Source: Planctomycetota bacterium (lineage in GTDB: Bacteria > Planctomycetota > Planctomycetia > Planctomycetales > Planctomycetaceae). Taken from it: DNA of 36,516 nt. Below, in pieces: positions 25,811-33,963 of this stretch. Numbering within the stretch: the stretch's first letter is position 1; every line of letters starts with the position of its first letter. A program made the translations under genes and the position numbers. The notes beneath the pieces were generated by a model, which was given only the letters and a program-made list of their open reading frames with translations, was not told where the DNA came from and searched no databases. Location: positions 1 through 36,516 of the forward strand of contig JAJRVU010000219.1 of assembly GCA_024277145.1 (NCBI GenBank). Reading direction: 5' to 3'.

Positions 25811-27046
25811 CTACGGAAGGTTGTGGCCCATTTTGTCCCGTTTGGTTGCAAGGTATTGCTCTCGTTCTTTAACAGGAGGGGCAATAATCGGAACCTGTTC
25901 CACCACTTCCAGATCCATCCCGGAAAGAGGGAATGCATCCAGTTTTTTAGGGTTGTTCGATAATAAACGAAGGCGGGTCAGTCCCAGATCTTTCAGGATT
26001 TGCATGCCAATCATGTAATCCCGCTCGTCTGCTTTGAAGCCGAGTTTATGATTCGCTTCGACAGTGTCCACTCCATCGTCCTGTAATTGATACGCTTTCA
26101 GTTTTGCAGTCAGTCCAATTCCTCGACCTTCCTGCGGGAGATAAACAACTGCACCGCAGCCATTTTTGTAAATTGTTTCCATTGCCATGTTGAGTTGGTC
26201 GCCACAATCACAACGAAGGGAATTGAGCAGGTCTCCGGTAAAACAGGATGAATGCATTCGGACAAGAGGGGCATCCTGACAGTTCGGCAAGTCTCCCCAA
26301 ACCAGTGCAAGCGGTTCCTGATCTTCATGGGCAACGGAATAGGCAATCACTTTTGGAGTTCCATAATGTTTTGTGGGAACATCAACTTCAGCTTCTCTTT
26401 TGATTAACTGTTCCTGCGTTCTTCGGAATCGGATCAATTCTTCAATGGAAATAATAGGGATGTCATGTTCTTTTGAAATTTGTTGCAGTTCATCAAAGTC
26501 TGCCATGCCATCGTTTGTCTGGCTGCAAATTTCTATAAGCGCTCCAACCGGTTTCATCTTGGCAATTCTTAATAAATCAATGGTTGCTTCTGTATGGCCT
26601 GCACGCCTGAGAACACCACCTTTTTTTGCAAGCAAAGGTGAGATATGTCCCGGTCGAACAAATTCAGAATAAACTGCATTCGATTCACTCATCATTCGGA
26701 TAGTATGAGCCCGGTTTTTGGAACTGACTCCCGTTCCGGAATCCTGATGGTCAATTTGCGTTAAGAATGGTGTCTCATGAAGAGAAGTGTTGCTTCCCAC
26801 TGAAACTGCGGGATGAAGTTGTAATTGTTCAGCGACAGCATTTATAATCGGAACACAAAGCATTCCCCGGCCAATTTTCAACATGAAATCAACTGTGGAT
26901 GAATTAATGGTTTCAGCAGCGCAAATGAAATCTCCTTCATTTTCTCTGTCGTAATCATCCACAACGATGACTAGTCGTCCCGCTTTCAAAGATTGGATGG
27001 CTTTTTGAATGGCATCGTATTGATGATGTTTTGCTGTAATTGACAT
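25811..27046 (-). CDS. ribBA: Bifunctional DHBP synthase / GTP cyclohydrolase II (RibBA)
   Basis: 411 residues. The first two committed activities of riboflavin synthesis are fused. RibB (about 5-205): VVDDYDRENEGDF (29-40) with the acidic Mg site, the substrate loop near DSGTGVSSKNRAHTI, and GHTEATIDL with H151. RibA (about 210-400): zinc ligands in C268 ... RCDCGDQ (C279, C281), then QEGRGIGL and the GTP-recognition and catalytic region LLSNNPKKLDAF. Both halves look active. Cytoplasmic. Ribosome site is poor. A hairpin lies in the leader, but the conserved FMN-riboswitch core was not found upstream, so FMN control of the usual kind is not supported. Confidence 0.95.
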   Translation of the reverse strand: MSITAKHHQYDAIQKAIQSLKAGRLVIVVDDYDRENEGDFICAAETINSSTVDFMLKIGRGMLCVPIINAVAEQLQLHPAVSVGSNTSLHETPFLTQIDHQDSGTGVSSKNRAHTIRMMSESNAVYSEFVRPGHISPLLAKKGGVLRRAGHTEATIDLLRIAKMKPVGALIEICSQTNDGMADFDELQQISKEHDIPIISIEELIRFRRTQEQLIKREAEVDVPTKHYGTPKVIAYSVAHEDQEPLALVWGDLPNCQDAPLVRMHSSCFTGDLLNSLRCDCGDQLNMAMETIYKNGCGAVVYLPQEGRGIGLTAKLKAYQLQDDGVDTVEANHKLGFKADERDYMIGMQILKDLGLTRLRLLSNNPKKLDAFPLSGMDLEVVEQVPIIAPPVKEREQYLATKRDKMGHNLP

Positions 27047-27123
27047 TACTTTTTTCTATTCTCGCGAAAATGTTTCCTGATAATTGAATATCAAGTTTTA
27101 AAAACGTGTTCGCATGCTTATTG

Positions 27124-27151
27124 AAAAGAGTGGACTTATGTGTACTCTTTT
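27124..27151 (-). promoter_or_regulatory. Hairpin in the ribBA leader
   Basis: AAAAGAGT (27124-27131) and ACTCTTTT (27144-27151) are exact inverted repeats separated by 12 bases. The structure lies about 80 bases upstream of the ribBA start and would be transcribed if the promoter is further upstream. There is no T-run after it on either strand (CAATAAG on the minus strand), so it is not a standard terminator. Confidence 0.45.
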
Positions 27152-27269
27152 GGTCGGTTTAGCACCTGCTATTCGTCGTTCTTCAGGCTATTGTAAGCCG
27201 ATCTCTCTGCTGAGCAACAGTTGGCTCCTGAAAATATAGAGGATTTAAGTAAGCGCGTCGTTATAACCA

Positions 27270-27288
27270 TATCTCCTGTCAGGAGATA
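27270..27288. promoter_or_regulatory. Perfect 19-bp palindrome, operator-like
   Basis: TATCTCCTG-T-CAGGAGATA: nine-base arms around one central base, no mismatch. It lies between divergent ribBA and the envelope cluster, 36 bp upstream of the TTGACA box at 27324. No T-run on either side, so a dimeric regulator site is more likely than a terminator. The bound protein is unknown. Confidence 0.55.
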
Positions 27289-27323
27289 ATTCATATGAAA
27301 TTGAGCGGTTTCATTTCAAAAAC

Positions 27324-27351
27324 TTGACATAAAAGCATATGTTGATATGTT
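27324..27351 (+). promoter_or_regulatory. Promoter of the cytochrome/coiled-coil/WD40 cluster
   Basis: TTGACA (27324-27329), a 16-bp spacer and TATGTT (27346-27351). CATAT-GTTG-ATATG (27336-27349) is an inverted repeat overlapping the -10 box and so a second possible operator. Expected start is near 27358, leaving a leader of about 230 bases. Confidence 0.6.
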
Positions 27352-27357
27352 AGTATA

Positions 27358-27500
27358 AAGAGGGGAAACATAAGCATCTGAGTATTTGGTAAGGGTCAAC
27401 TAATTGTCGGGTAATCCTGCAAATTGCTTCCAATTGCCTACTTGAAATCACTTCGAAAAACCACCTGATCCTTTAGGGGATCGGCAAGCCTTCCTCTCTT
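27358..27500 (+). ncRNA. Candidate structured 5' leader RNA
   Basis: AAGAGGGG (27358-27365), at the predicted transcript start, can pair with CCTCTCTT (27493-27500) with one G-U, closing a domain of about 140 nt. Inside are AATTG-CTTC-CAATT (27422-27435) and a GATCC/GGATC stem (27467-27482) extendable by two more pairs. It matches no riboswitch consensus that I know. It may be an unrecognised cis-regulatory RNA or chance pairing in a long leader. Confidence 0.3.
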
Positions 27501-27590
27501 AAAAGCTACAAAACGATTTTCCTGATAACTGTTATAAACAAGAAATAGCAATTCCTGTTATTTCCAACTGTAAACTAACTGGAGTCCACG

Positions 27591-28793
27591 ATGGGATCAA
27601 TAAGGATAGTTTTTTCGGTTCTGGCTTTATCGATTATGATAAATTCTGCATCTTCAGCTGAGCTTAAGCCCTCTTCTAAAGATGTTAAAAATAATCAGAA
27701 GCCACCTTCAGTCAACTGGGCAGAGATGAACTCCATTTCTGTGGAACCGCAGTTTGCAGGTAAAGGGATTACGCTTAATAAGAAAGAATCCCGTCAGCAG
27801 TTATTGGTCACTGGGCATTTCAATAACGAAAAAAAATATGATCTGACTGGTCATATTGAATATCAGGTAAAGCCAGCAGGTGTTGTTTCTGTCAGCACAT
27901 CAGGATATGTCACCCCTGTTGCAGATGGGACTGCGGAAATCACCGTTGTTCACAAAAGTGGAAAAACGTCAAAAATCAAAGTGACTGTTTCCGGTGTTGC
28001 AAATGACACTCCTATCGATTTCACCAACGATGTTGTACCGTTACTTACTAAAATGGGATGTAACGGCGGGGGATGCCATGGAAAATCAAATGGCCAGAAT
28101 GGCTTCATGCTATCCCTGTTTGGATATTATCCGGAAGACGATTTTCTGTTTCTCGTCAAGGAAGGGCGTAGCAGACGCGTTTCCCCTCTTGCTCCTGCAG
28201 AAAGTTTAATGCTGACAAAAACAGTCGGAGAGATTCCCCATAAAGGAGGAATCAGGATGTCTGTTGAGAGTGATGAATACCGAACATTGTACCGGTGGAT
28301 TGAACAGGGCATGCCTTATGGTTCTGCTGATACGCCACGTGTGACCAAAATTGAATGTTTTCCGAAACAAAGGTTGATGACGAAGAATTCGGATCAGCAG
28401 ATTCAGGTTCTTGCAACTTACAGCGATGGTTCTCAAAAAGATGTAACAAGGGTAACCAACTTTACATCAAGCGAAGAAAGTGTCGGAGTCATTGGCAAAT
28501 ACGGTTTTCTGGAAACCAAAGATTCTCCCGGTGAAGTGACAATCATGGCACTTTTCCAAGGACAGGTTTCTACTTTCCGTGCAACAATACCTTATAGCGC
28601 TGAACCTGTCACTTTTCCACCAGAAAAGAATTACATTGATAAACATATCTTTGCCAAGTTAAAAATTCTGGGAATTTCTCCTTCAAAAATTTCAGATGAT
28701 TCCATGTTCCTGCGTCGTCTTTGTATTGATGTTGCAGGACGTCTCCCTACTGATGAAGAAGTGAAAAAGTTCCTGGCTGATCAGGATCCTTAA
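27591..28793 (+). CDS. PSD1-type cytochrome-like protein, N-terminal half (truncated by in-frame TAA)
   Basis: 400 codons to TAA. A signal peptide (about 1-22, ending SSAE) precedes a BIG2-like Ig domain (about 45-135, PAGVVSVSTSGYVTPVADGT). Then DFTNDVVPLLTKMGCNGGGCHG carries a CX4CH motif and KSNGQNGFMLSLFGYYPEDDF is the usual planctomycete continuation. A second BIG2-like domain follows at about 245-335, and DUF1549 begins near KNYIDKHIFAKLKILGI. The domain stops abruptly at FLADQDP. Family members are exported and are described as planctomycete-specific, with unknown biochemical role. GGAG lies 7 nt before the ATG. As it stands this half lacks most of DUF1549 and all DUF1553. Confidence 0.8.
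   Translation: MGSIRIVFSVLALSIMINSASSAELKPSSKDVKNNQKPPSVNWAEMNSISVEPQFAGKGITLNKKESRQQLLVTGHFNNEKKYDLTGHIEYQVKPAGVVSVSTSGYVTPVADGTAEITVVHKSGKTSKIKVTVSGVANDTPIDFTNDVVPLLTKMGCNGGGCHGKSNGQNGFMLSLFGYYPEDDFLFLVKEGRSRRVSPLAPAESLMLTKTVGEIPHKGGIRMSVESDEYRTLYRWIEQGMPYGSADTPRVTKIECFPKQRLMTKNSDQQIQVLATYSDGSQKDVTRVTNFTSSEESVGVIGKYGFLETKDSPGEVTIMALFQGQVSTFRATIPYSAEPVTFPPEKNYIDKHIFAKLKILGISPSKISDDSMFLRRLCIDVAGRLPTDEEVKKFLADQDP
28791..28793 (+). other. In-frame stop codon splitting one long reading frame
   Basis: GAT CCT TAA AAA AGA: before and after the TAA the same frame encodes continuous family sequence (…FLADQDP, then KRTRKIDELLDSREYADNFA). No base is missing or added. CAA, a single change away, would give the Gln often seen here. 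Confidence 0.85.
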
Positions 28794-30122
28794 AAAAGAA
28801 CTCGCAAGATTGATGAACTGCTTGATAGCCGGGAATATGCAGATAATTTTGCGAATAAATGGAATTTTATCCTGAGGAATCGTCGACGTAAGAATGATAC
28901 GCTTGATGGTTCTTACAATTTCTATCAGTGGATTTGGTCAAATGTTTACGACAATAAACCGTTTGATGAATTTGTGACTCAACTATTAACTGCTTCCGGT
29001 TCGAAAGAAATTAACCCTGCTGTCATTTGGTATCGGGAAGTTGATGAAAATAATGAAATGGTTGAAGACACCGCCCAGTTATTTATGGGAATTCGAATTC
29101 AATGTGCTCGCTGTCATCATCATCCGTTTGAAAAATGGAGCCAGGACGATTACTACGGGCTTTCTGCTTTCTTTACTCGGATGGGTAAGAAAAATCCGGA
29201 AGCAGGAATGGGACTTTCTGCAACGCGTGAAAAAAGAATTTTTCATAATGAAGGGATGGCAACGGCTAAGAATCCGAAGTCGGGTGTGATGTTGAAACCA
29301 GCCGGGCTCGGAAACGATCCGTTTGAAATTTCAGCAGACCATGATCCAAGAGTCTTCCTTGCAAAATGGATGGTCAGTCCTAAAAATCCGTTCTTCGCAA
29401 AATCTTTAGTGAACCGTTATTGGAAACATTTTTTCAGCAGAGGAATTGTTGAACCTGAAGATGATATGAGGGAAACAAATCCTGCAATCAACCCGGAACT
29501 TCTGGAAGCACTTGCTGATGACTTTATTAAAAGTGGATTTGATTTAAAACATCTTGTTCGAGAAATCTGCAGGTCAAATACTTATCAGCTCAGTTCGATG
29601 CCAAACAATAATAACTTGGCAGATAAACAGAATTTCTCGCGATATTATCCGAGACGTCTCTCTGCAGAGATTCTATATGATGGTTTTCATCAGGTGACAA
29701 AAACATCAGCCACTTATAAAAACATGCCGAAAGGTGCCCGTGCTATTCAACTTGCTGATTCCACTTTGGGACCATACTTCCTGAAAGTGTTTGGCCAGCC
29801 GACTGGAGACACCGCTTGCGAATGTGAACGATCCCAGGAAGCAAATCTGGCACAAAGTTTACACCTGCTAAATAGTACCGAAGTTCAGCAGAAGATTAAT
29901 GCAGCCGATGGAAGGGCAGCACTTCTTGCAAAAGAAACGAAACGGACTCATGAAGAACGAATTCATGAATTGTACCGCTGGCTTTATTCAAGAGATCCTC
30001 AGCAGAAAGAACTTGCTGTTGCCCTCGAACATATTAAAAAGAACGAAAAAGATGTGAAAATTGCTTACGAAGATATTTTGTGGGCGTTGGTTAATACAAA
30101 AGAATTTCTCTTTAACCATTAA
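28794..30122 (+). pseudogene. PSD1-type protein, C-terminal half (DUF1549 end plus DUF1553)
   Basis: Continuation of the preceding frame, 442 codons. KRTRKIDELLDSREYADNFA and FANKWNFIL finish DUF1549. DUF1553 follows: MGIRIQCARCHHHPFEKWSQ with a canonical CX2CH, then VNRYWKHFFSRGIVEPEDDM, LEALADDFIKSGFDLKHLV, RRLSAEILYDGFHQVT and CECERSQEANLAQSLHLLNS. The sequence is otherwise intact up to the natural stop at 30120-30122. The first alternative start is GTG 28974 with no ribosome site, in the middle of a domain, so separate translation of this half is unlikely unless the TAA is read through. Confidence 0.8.
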
Positions 30123-30326
30123 AATGATTTTTAAATAATCGAAGAATCAATTTTTATGAGATTGATTCGTGGAAGGGGTTGCTCATCAAGGAAGAAGAAA
30201 CAACCTGAACAATATTATTAACTGTAATATGCCGTTCTGATCAATACAGGATGGAATTGCAGGATTTGGTCCTGAAAACCACATGGTGGGATTTATCTGG
30301 ATCGCTAAAAAGTAAAAGGTTTAGGA

Positions 30327-33300
30327 ATGATTGAAATCTTGTTGATGAACAGCCGGGAAACTCTGGATGAAACGAAACTTTCGGGTGAAATGCAAAATGC
30401 CCGAAAGACTAAAAATGTCCTGCAGAAACGGTTTGGATTGTTTTTTGCATTCCTGCTGATTGCACAACCTTTTTCATCAACACTTCAGGCTCAATTTCCA
30501 CAGCCGAGGCTCTACTCAATCTTCCCTGTCGGTGCTCAAGCTGGTACGGAAGTCTCTTTTTCAATTACAAGTTCTGCAGATCTTGATGATTCGGATAAAC
30601 TGGTTTTCAGTCATCCCGGCATTACTTCAGTTGCCAAAAAACATATGGTCAACGGTTTTTCTGAACCGATTGCAAATCAGTTTCTCATCAAAGTGAAACC
30701 AGATGTTCCTCCCGGATATTATGAAGTTTGTGCCTCAGGTCGGTTTGGAATCAGTAACTCTCGAATATTCCTGGTCAGTGATCAAAAAGAAACGAACGAA
30801 AAAGAACCGAACCAGAGTGAGGAAGAAGCGAATACAACCCTCATTAATTCAGTGGTGAATGGAACGATTACGGGCGCAGGAGATGTGGATCAGTTTCAAT
30901 TTGAAGGGAAAAAAGGTCAACGAGTTCTGATAACAGCATATGCAAATCGTATCGATTCAAAATTGAATGCAACTCTGGAAGTCTGGACAGAAAAAGGGCG
31001 ACGAATTGGCTACAGTAAAGATGATTACATTAAAGATCCGCTGATTGATCTGACACTGCCTGAAGATGGCAAATATTATGTGAAGCTGTTTGATTTTATT
31101 TACCGCGGAGGAACTGATTTTCCTTACCGTTTATCCGTAACAACTGCTCCTCATATCGATTATGTGTTTCCTCCGGCTGCAATTCCCGGAAAGAAAAACC
31201 TGTTGACCTTTTATGGGAGAAATCTTCCCGGTGGCGTTCCTGCAGGCATTGAATTTAATGGGATTTCATTACAGAAACTTTCCCTTGAAGTCGACGTTCC
31301 AGCTGACTCCAGTATCCTTGATGTCAAAAATAATCTTCCTGCAGCGGGAACATTTCTGGATGCTTTTTACCATAGTCTCAAATCTCCTTCAGGAACTTCC
31401 AATCCTGTTTTAATTCAATTTGCAACACAGAATCCCATCGCAGAAGTCGAACCGAATCAGGGACTCAAGCAATCGCAGAAAATTGCTGTCCCTGTTGATT
31501 TGTACGGACAGTTTCAATCAAAATCAGATATTGATTCATTCATTTTTGAAGCGAAGGCAAAAGAAGTGTTTGAAATTGAGGTGATCAGTCACCGTGCAGG
31601 TGGAATTGCTGATCCACAATTTGCCATCAATCAATTGATAAAAGATGCCAATGGTAACTTCGGGCAAAAAAGACTTGTAACAGGTGATGATGATAAAACC
31701 AATATTGCACCCGGTATTTATGAATCGCAGAATGATGATTCTATCTATCGGTTCACAGTTCCAGCGGATGGTTCGTATCAGCTTCTTCTTCGTGATCGAT
31801 ATTATGAAATTCGAGGTGACCCAAGATTAGTCTATCGTGTGGTAATTCGCCGACCTAAACCAGATTTTCGCCTGGTAACGGTTCCTCATTTTCCTGTTCA
31901 GGGAGCAAATAAAGCACTGGCTGGTTCTAACTTGTTAATCAGGAAGGGTGGTACTGTCAGTGTAAAAGTGATGGTTCAACGCAGGGATGGTTTCAAGCAG
32001 AATATCGAACTTTCTGCAGAAGGATTGCCGGAAGGAATTGTATGCCATGGCGCAGTTTTGTACGGAGCGACAAAACAAGTAGAACTGGTTTTCTCAGCAA
32101 CTGAAAAAATTGCAGATTGGGAAGGTCAGATTAAAATTGTCGGGCAGGCAAAAATTGAAGATAAGCAGAAAGTGCAAGCAGTTAACAAAATCAATCTCGA
32201 ACTGGTTAAAGCAAAACAGAAACTAAGCACAACTGAAAAAAGTCTTCCCGGACTTCAAAAGAATGTTAAAACTGCCAATGCAGCAATTACAAAATCAGTG
32301 AATGATTCCAAATTAAAACCTGAAGATAAAAAACTTCAAACTGCATTAATTGCTTCCATTAAAAATGCTGCCACTGAAGAGGCAAAATTAAAAACCGCTC
32401 AAGCTCAACTTGCAAACGAAAAACAGGCAATCGTTCAAAAAACAGAAGCAGTTGAAAAAGCAAAGAAAGAACAACTTGCTGCGATTCAAACATTAAAAAG
32501 AGTCTCCCGGGTGGGGACCGTTGTTTGGGCACCTGATGCCGTTCTTCCAGTGATCAATCGATTGGCTCAGGGGCTTTGGCTTTCTGTCGTTAAAGAAAAA
32601 TTACCGTTTGCACTCAATCTGAAAACAACTGATATTGAAGTCTATCAGGGACGTCAGATTCTCATTCCGGTTGAATTGACCAAAAGGGACAAATTTGATA
32701 ATGAGCTTTCCTTTACTGTTGCCGGTAACCCTGATCCTAAGAAAATCGTGATTGCTAATCCTAAAATTGCAAAGGGAAAAGCCAATCAGTTGTTCAAACT
32801 GTTTGTTAATTCCAATGCCCCAGTTGGCTCTTATACTCTTTCGTGGAATTCGCAAGGGGCTGTTTCTTATCAGCGAAATCCGGAAAAAGCCGTTCGAGAA
32901 AAAGCAAAACTGGATAAAACGATTGCAAAAGTTGCTGGTCTGCAAAAAAACGTTACTTCTTCAAAAGCAGAGCAGGGTACCAAACAGAAAATTGTAGAGT
33001 CTTCCAAAGTTGCTTTAGATGGCATGGCCAAACAGAAGTCTGATCTTGAAAAAGAAACAGCAACTATAAAATCTCAAATGGAAAAATACCAGACGCAGCT
33101 TGCATCACTGGAAAAAGTGAATAGCCAGCTTGTTTCTGGATTGAAGCAAATACAGGCGTCAATTCCACAGGTGAAGCAAATTAGCTCACAGGATAAAGAG
33201 TTAAATACCGTCTTTAATGAACTCGATTTAATACAGAAGAAAATCAACGAAATTAATAGTAAAGTCTCACTCAAAAAAGAAACGATTACAAAGAATCTTC

Positions 33301-33890
33301 AATCGCTTGATTCAGGGCAGAAAGAAAAAGTTGTAAAGATTTCCGAGTTCGCAAAAACTCTGGTGAAGATGAAAACGGATTATGATAATGCTGTTTCAGG
33401 AAAAAATAAACTGGATGCAGATTTGAAAAAAATGGAAGCCGATTTGAAAACGGTCCAGACGCAAAAAACGGAAATCGATAAGACCTATAAAAAAGCAGTT
33501 GCACAAGCTAAACCAAAAAAATTAACAGCGTTTATTCCGTCTGTTCCCATTCGTTTAACAATTAAAAAAGCTCCTGTCCAATTGACTGCAGTTGTTCCTG
33601 CTGGTGGAAAACTGAAAAAAGGAGCAACAATGGATATAAAAGTTAAAATCAAAAGGCAGCCTGACTTTAAATCTGAAGTGAAAATCAAGGCCGAAAACCC
33701 ATCCAGCTTTAAAGGGATTTCTGCTGCTGAAGTTGTTATTCCCGAAGGGAAAAGCGAAGGGGTCATCAAAGTGACTGCCTCTGCAGATGCCGGCGAAGGA
33801 GTGGTTGCCAATTATATATTTCGTGCAAACATGAATTATAATGGGAAAGCAATGGTTGATGTCCCCGTAGCCATCACCGTGGTTAAGTAA
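30327..33890 (+). CDS. Large exported beta-domain (PPC/IPT-like) protein with two coiled-coil blocks
   Basis: 1187 residues. A hydrophobic signal (RFGLFFAFLLIAQPF, cut near LQAQ) lies about 35 residues in, so a start at Met22 (30390, GGGTGA upstream) may be right. Then beta-domains: an IPT/Ig-like unit (about 60-150), a pre-peptidase (PPC)-like unit with GDVDQFQFEGKKGQRVLITAYAN, and a second PPC-like unit around 400-510 with SKSDIDSFIFEAKAKEVFEIEV. Residues about 608-728 are a Lys/Glu/Gln/Ala coiled coil; a beta-domain follows; residues about 853-1064 are a second, longer coiled coil; a final Ig-like domain ends the protein. No catalytic motif was seen. A structural or scaffolding envelope protein is inferred. 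Confidence 0.75.
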   Translation: MIEILLMNSRETLDETKLSGEMQNARKTKNVLQKRFGLFFAFLLIAQPFSSTLQAQFPQPRLYSIFPVGAQAGTEVSFSITSSADLDDSDKLVFSHPGITSVAKKHMVNGFSEPIANQFLIKVKPDVPPGYYEVCASGRFGISNSRIFLVSDQKETNEKEPNQSEEEANTTLINSVVNGTITGAGDVDQFQFEGKKGQRVLITAYANRIDSKLNATLEVWTEKGRRIGYSKDDYIKDPLIDLTLPEDGKYYVKLFDFIYRGGTDFPYRLSVTTAPHIDYVFPPAAIPGKKNLLTFYGRNLPGGVPAGIEFNGISLQKLSLEVDVPADSSILDVKNNLPAAGTFLDAFYHSLKSPSGTSNPVLIQFATQNPIAEVEPNQGLKQSQKIAVPVDLYGQFQSKSDIDSFIFEAKAKEVFEIEVISHRAGGIADPQFAINQLIKDANGNFGQKRLVTGDDDKTNIAPGIYESQNDDSIYRFTVPADGSYQLLLRDRYYEIRGDPRLVYRVVIRRPKPDFRLVTVPHFPVQGANKALAGSNLLIRKGGTVSVKVMVQRRDGFKQNIELSAEGLPEGIVCHGAVLYGATKQVELVFSATEKIADWEGQIKIVGQAKIEDKQKVQAVNKINLELVKAKQKLSTTEKSLPGLQKNVKTANAAITKSVNDSKLKPEDKKLQTALIASIKNAATEEAKLKTAQAQLANEKQAIVQKTEAVEKAKKEQLAAIQTLKRVSRVGTVVWAPDAVLPVINRLAQGLWLSVVKEKLPFALNLKTTDIEVYQGRQILIPVELTKRDKFDNELSFTVAGNPDPKKIVIANPKIAKGKANQLFKLFVNSNAPVGSYTLSWNSQGAVSYQRNPEKAVREKAKLDKTIAKVAGLQKNVTSSKAEQGTKQKIVESSKVALDGMAKQKSDLEKETATIKSQMEKYQTQLASLEKVNSQLVSGLKQIQASIPQVKQISSQDKELNTVFNELDLIQKKINEINSKVSLKKETITKNLQSLDSGQKEKVVKISEFAKTLVKMKTDYDNAVSGKNKLDADLKKMEADLKTVQTQKTEIDKTYKKAVAQAKPKKLTAFIPSVPIRLTIKKAPVQLTAVVPAGGKLKKGATMDIKVKIKRQPDFKSEVKIKAENPSSFKGISAAEVVIPEGKSEGVIKVTASADAGEGVVANYIFRANMNYNGKAMVDVPVAITVVK

Positions 33891-33963
33891 TTATCCCTTT
33901 CACCAAAACTTGAATTCAGTTAGCCAATAATAATCAAATTATAGATCGTATACGAGAACGAAA

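Noticed and set aside
27047-27323. FMN riboswitch upstream of ribBA
   Set aside because: Read on the minus strand, the conserved RFN core sequence (GGGGTGAAATTCCC-like) is absent.
28794-28973. Frameshift as the cause of the split PSD1 gene
   Set aside because: The frame is identical before and after the TAA, so a substitution rather than an indel is needed.
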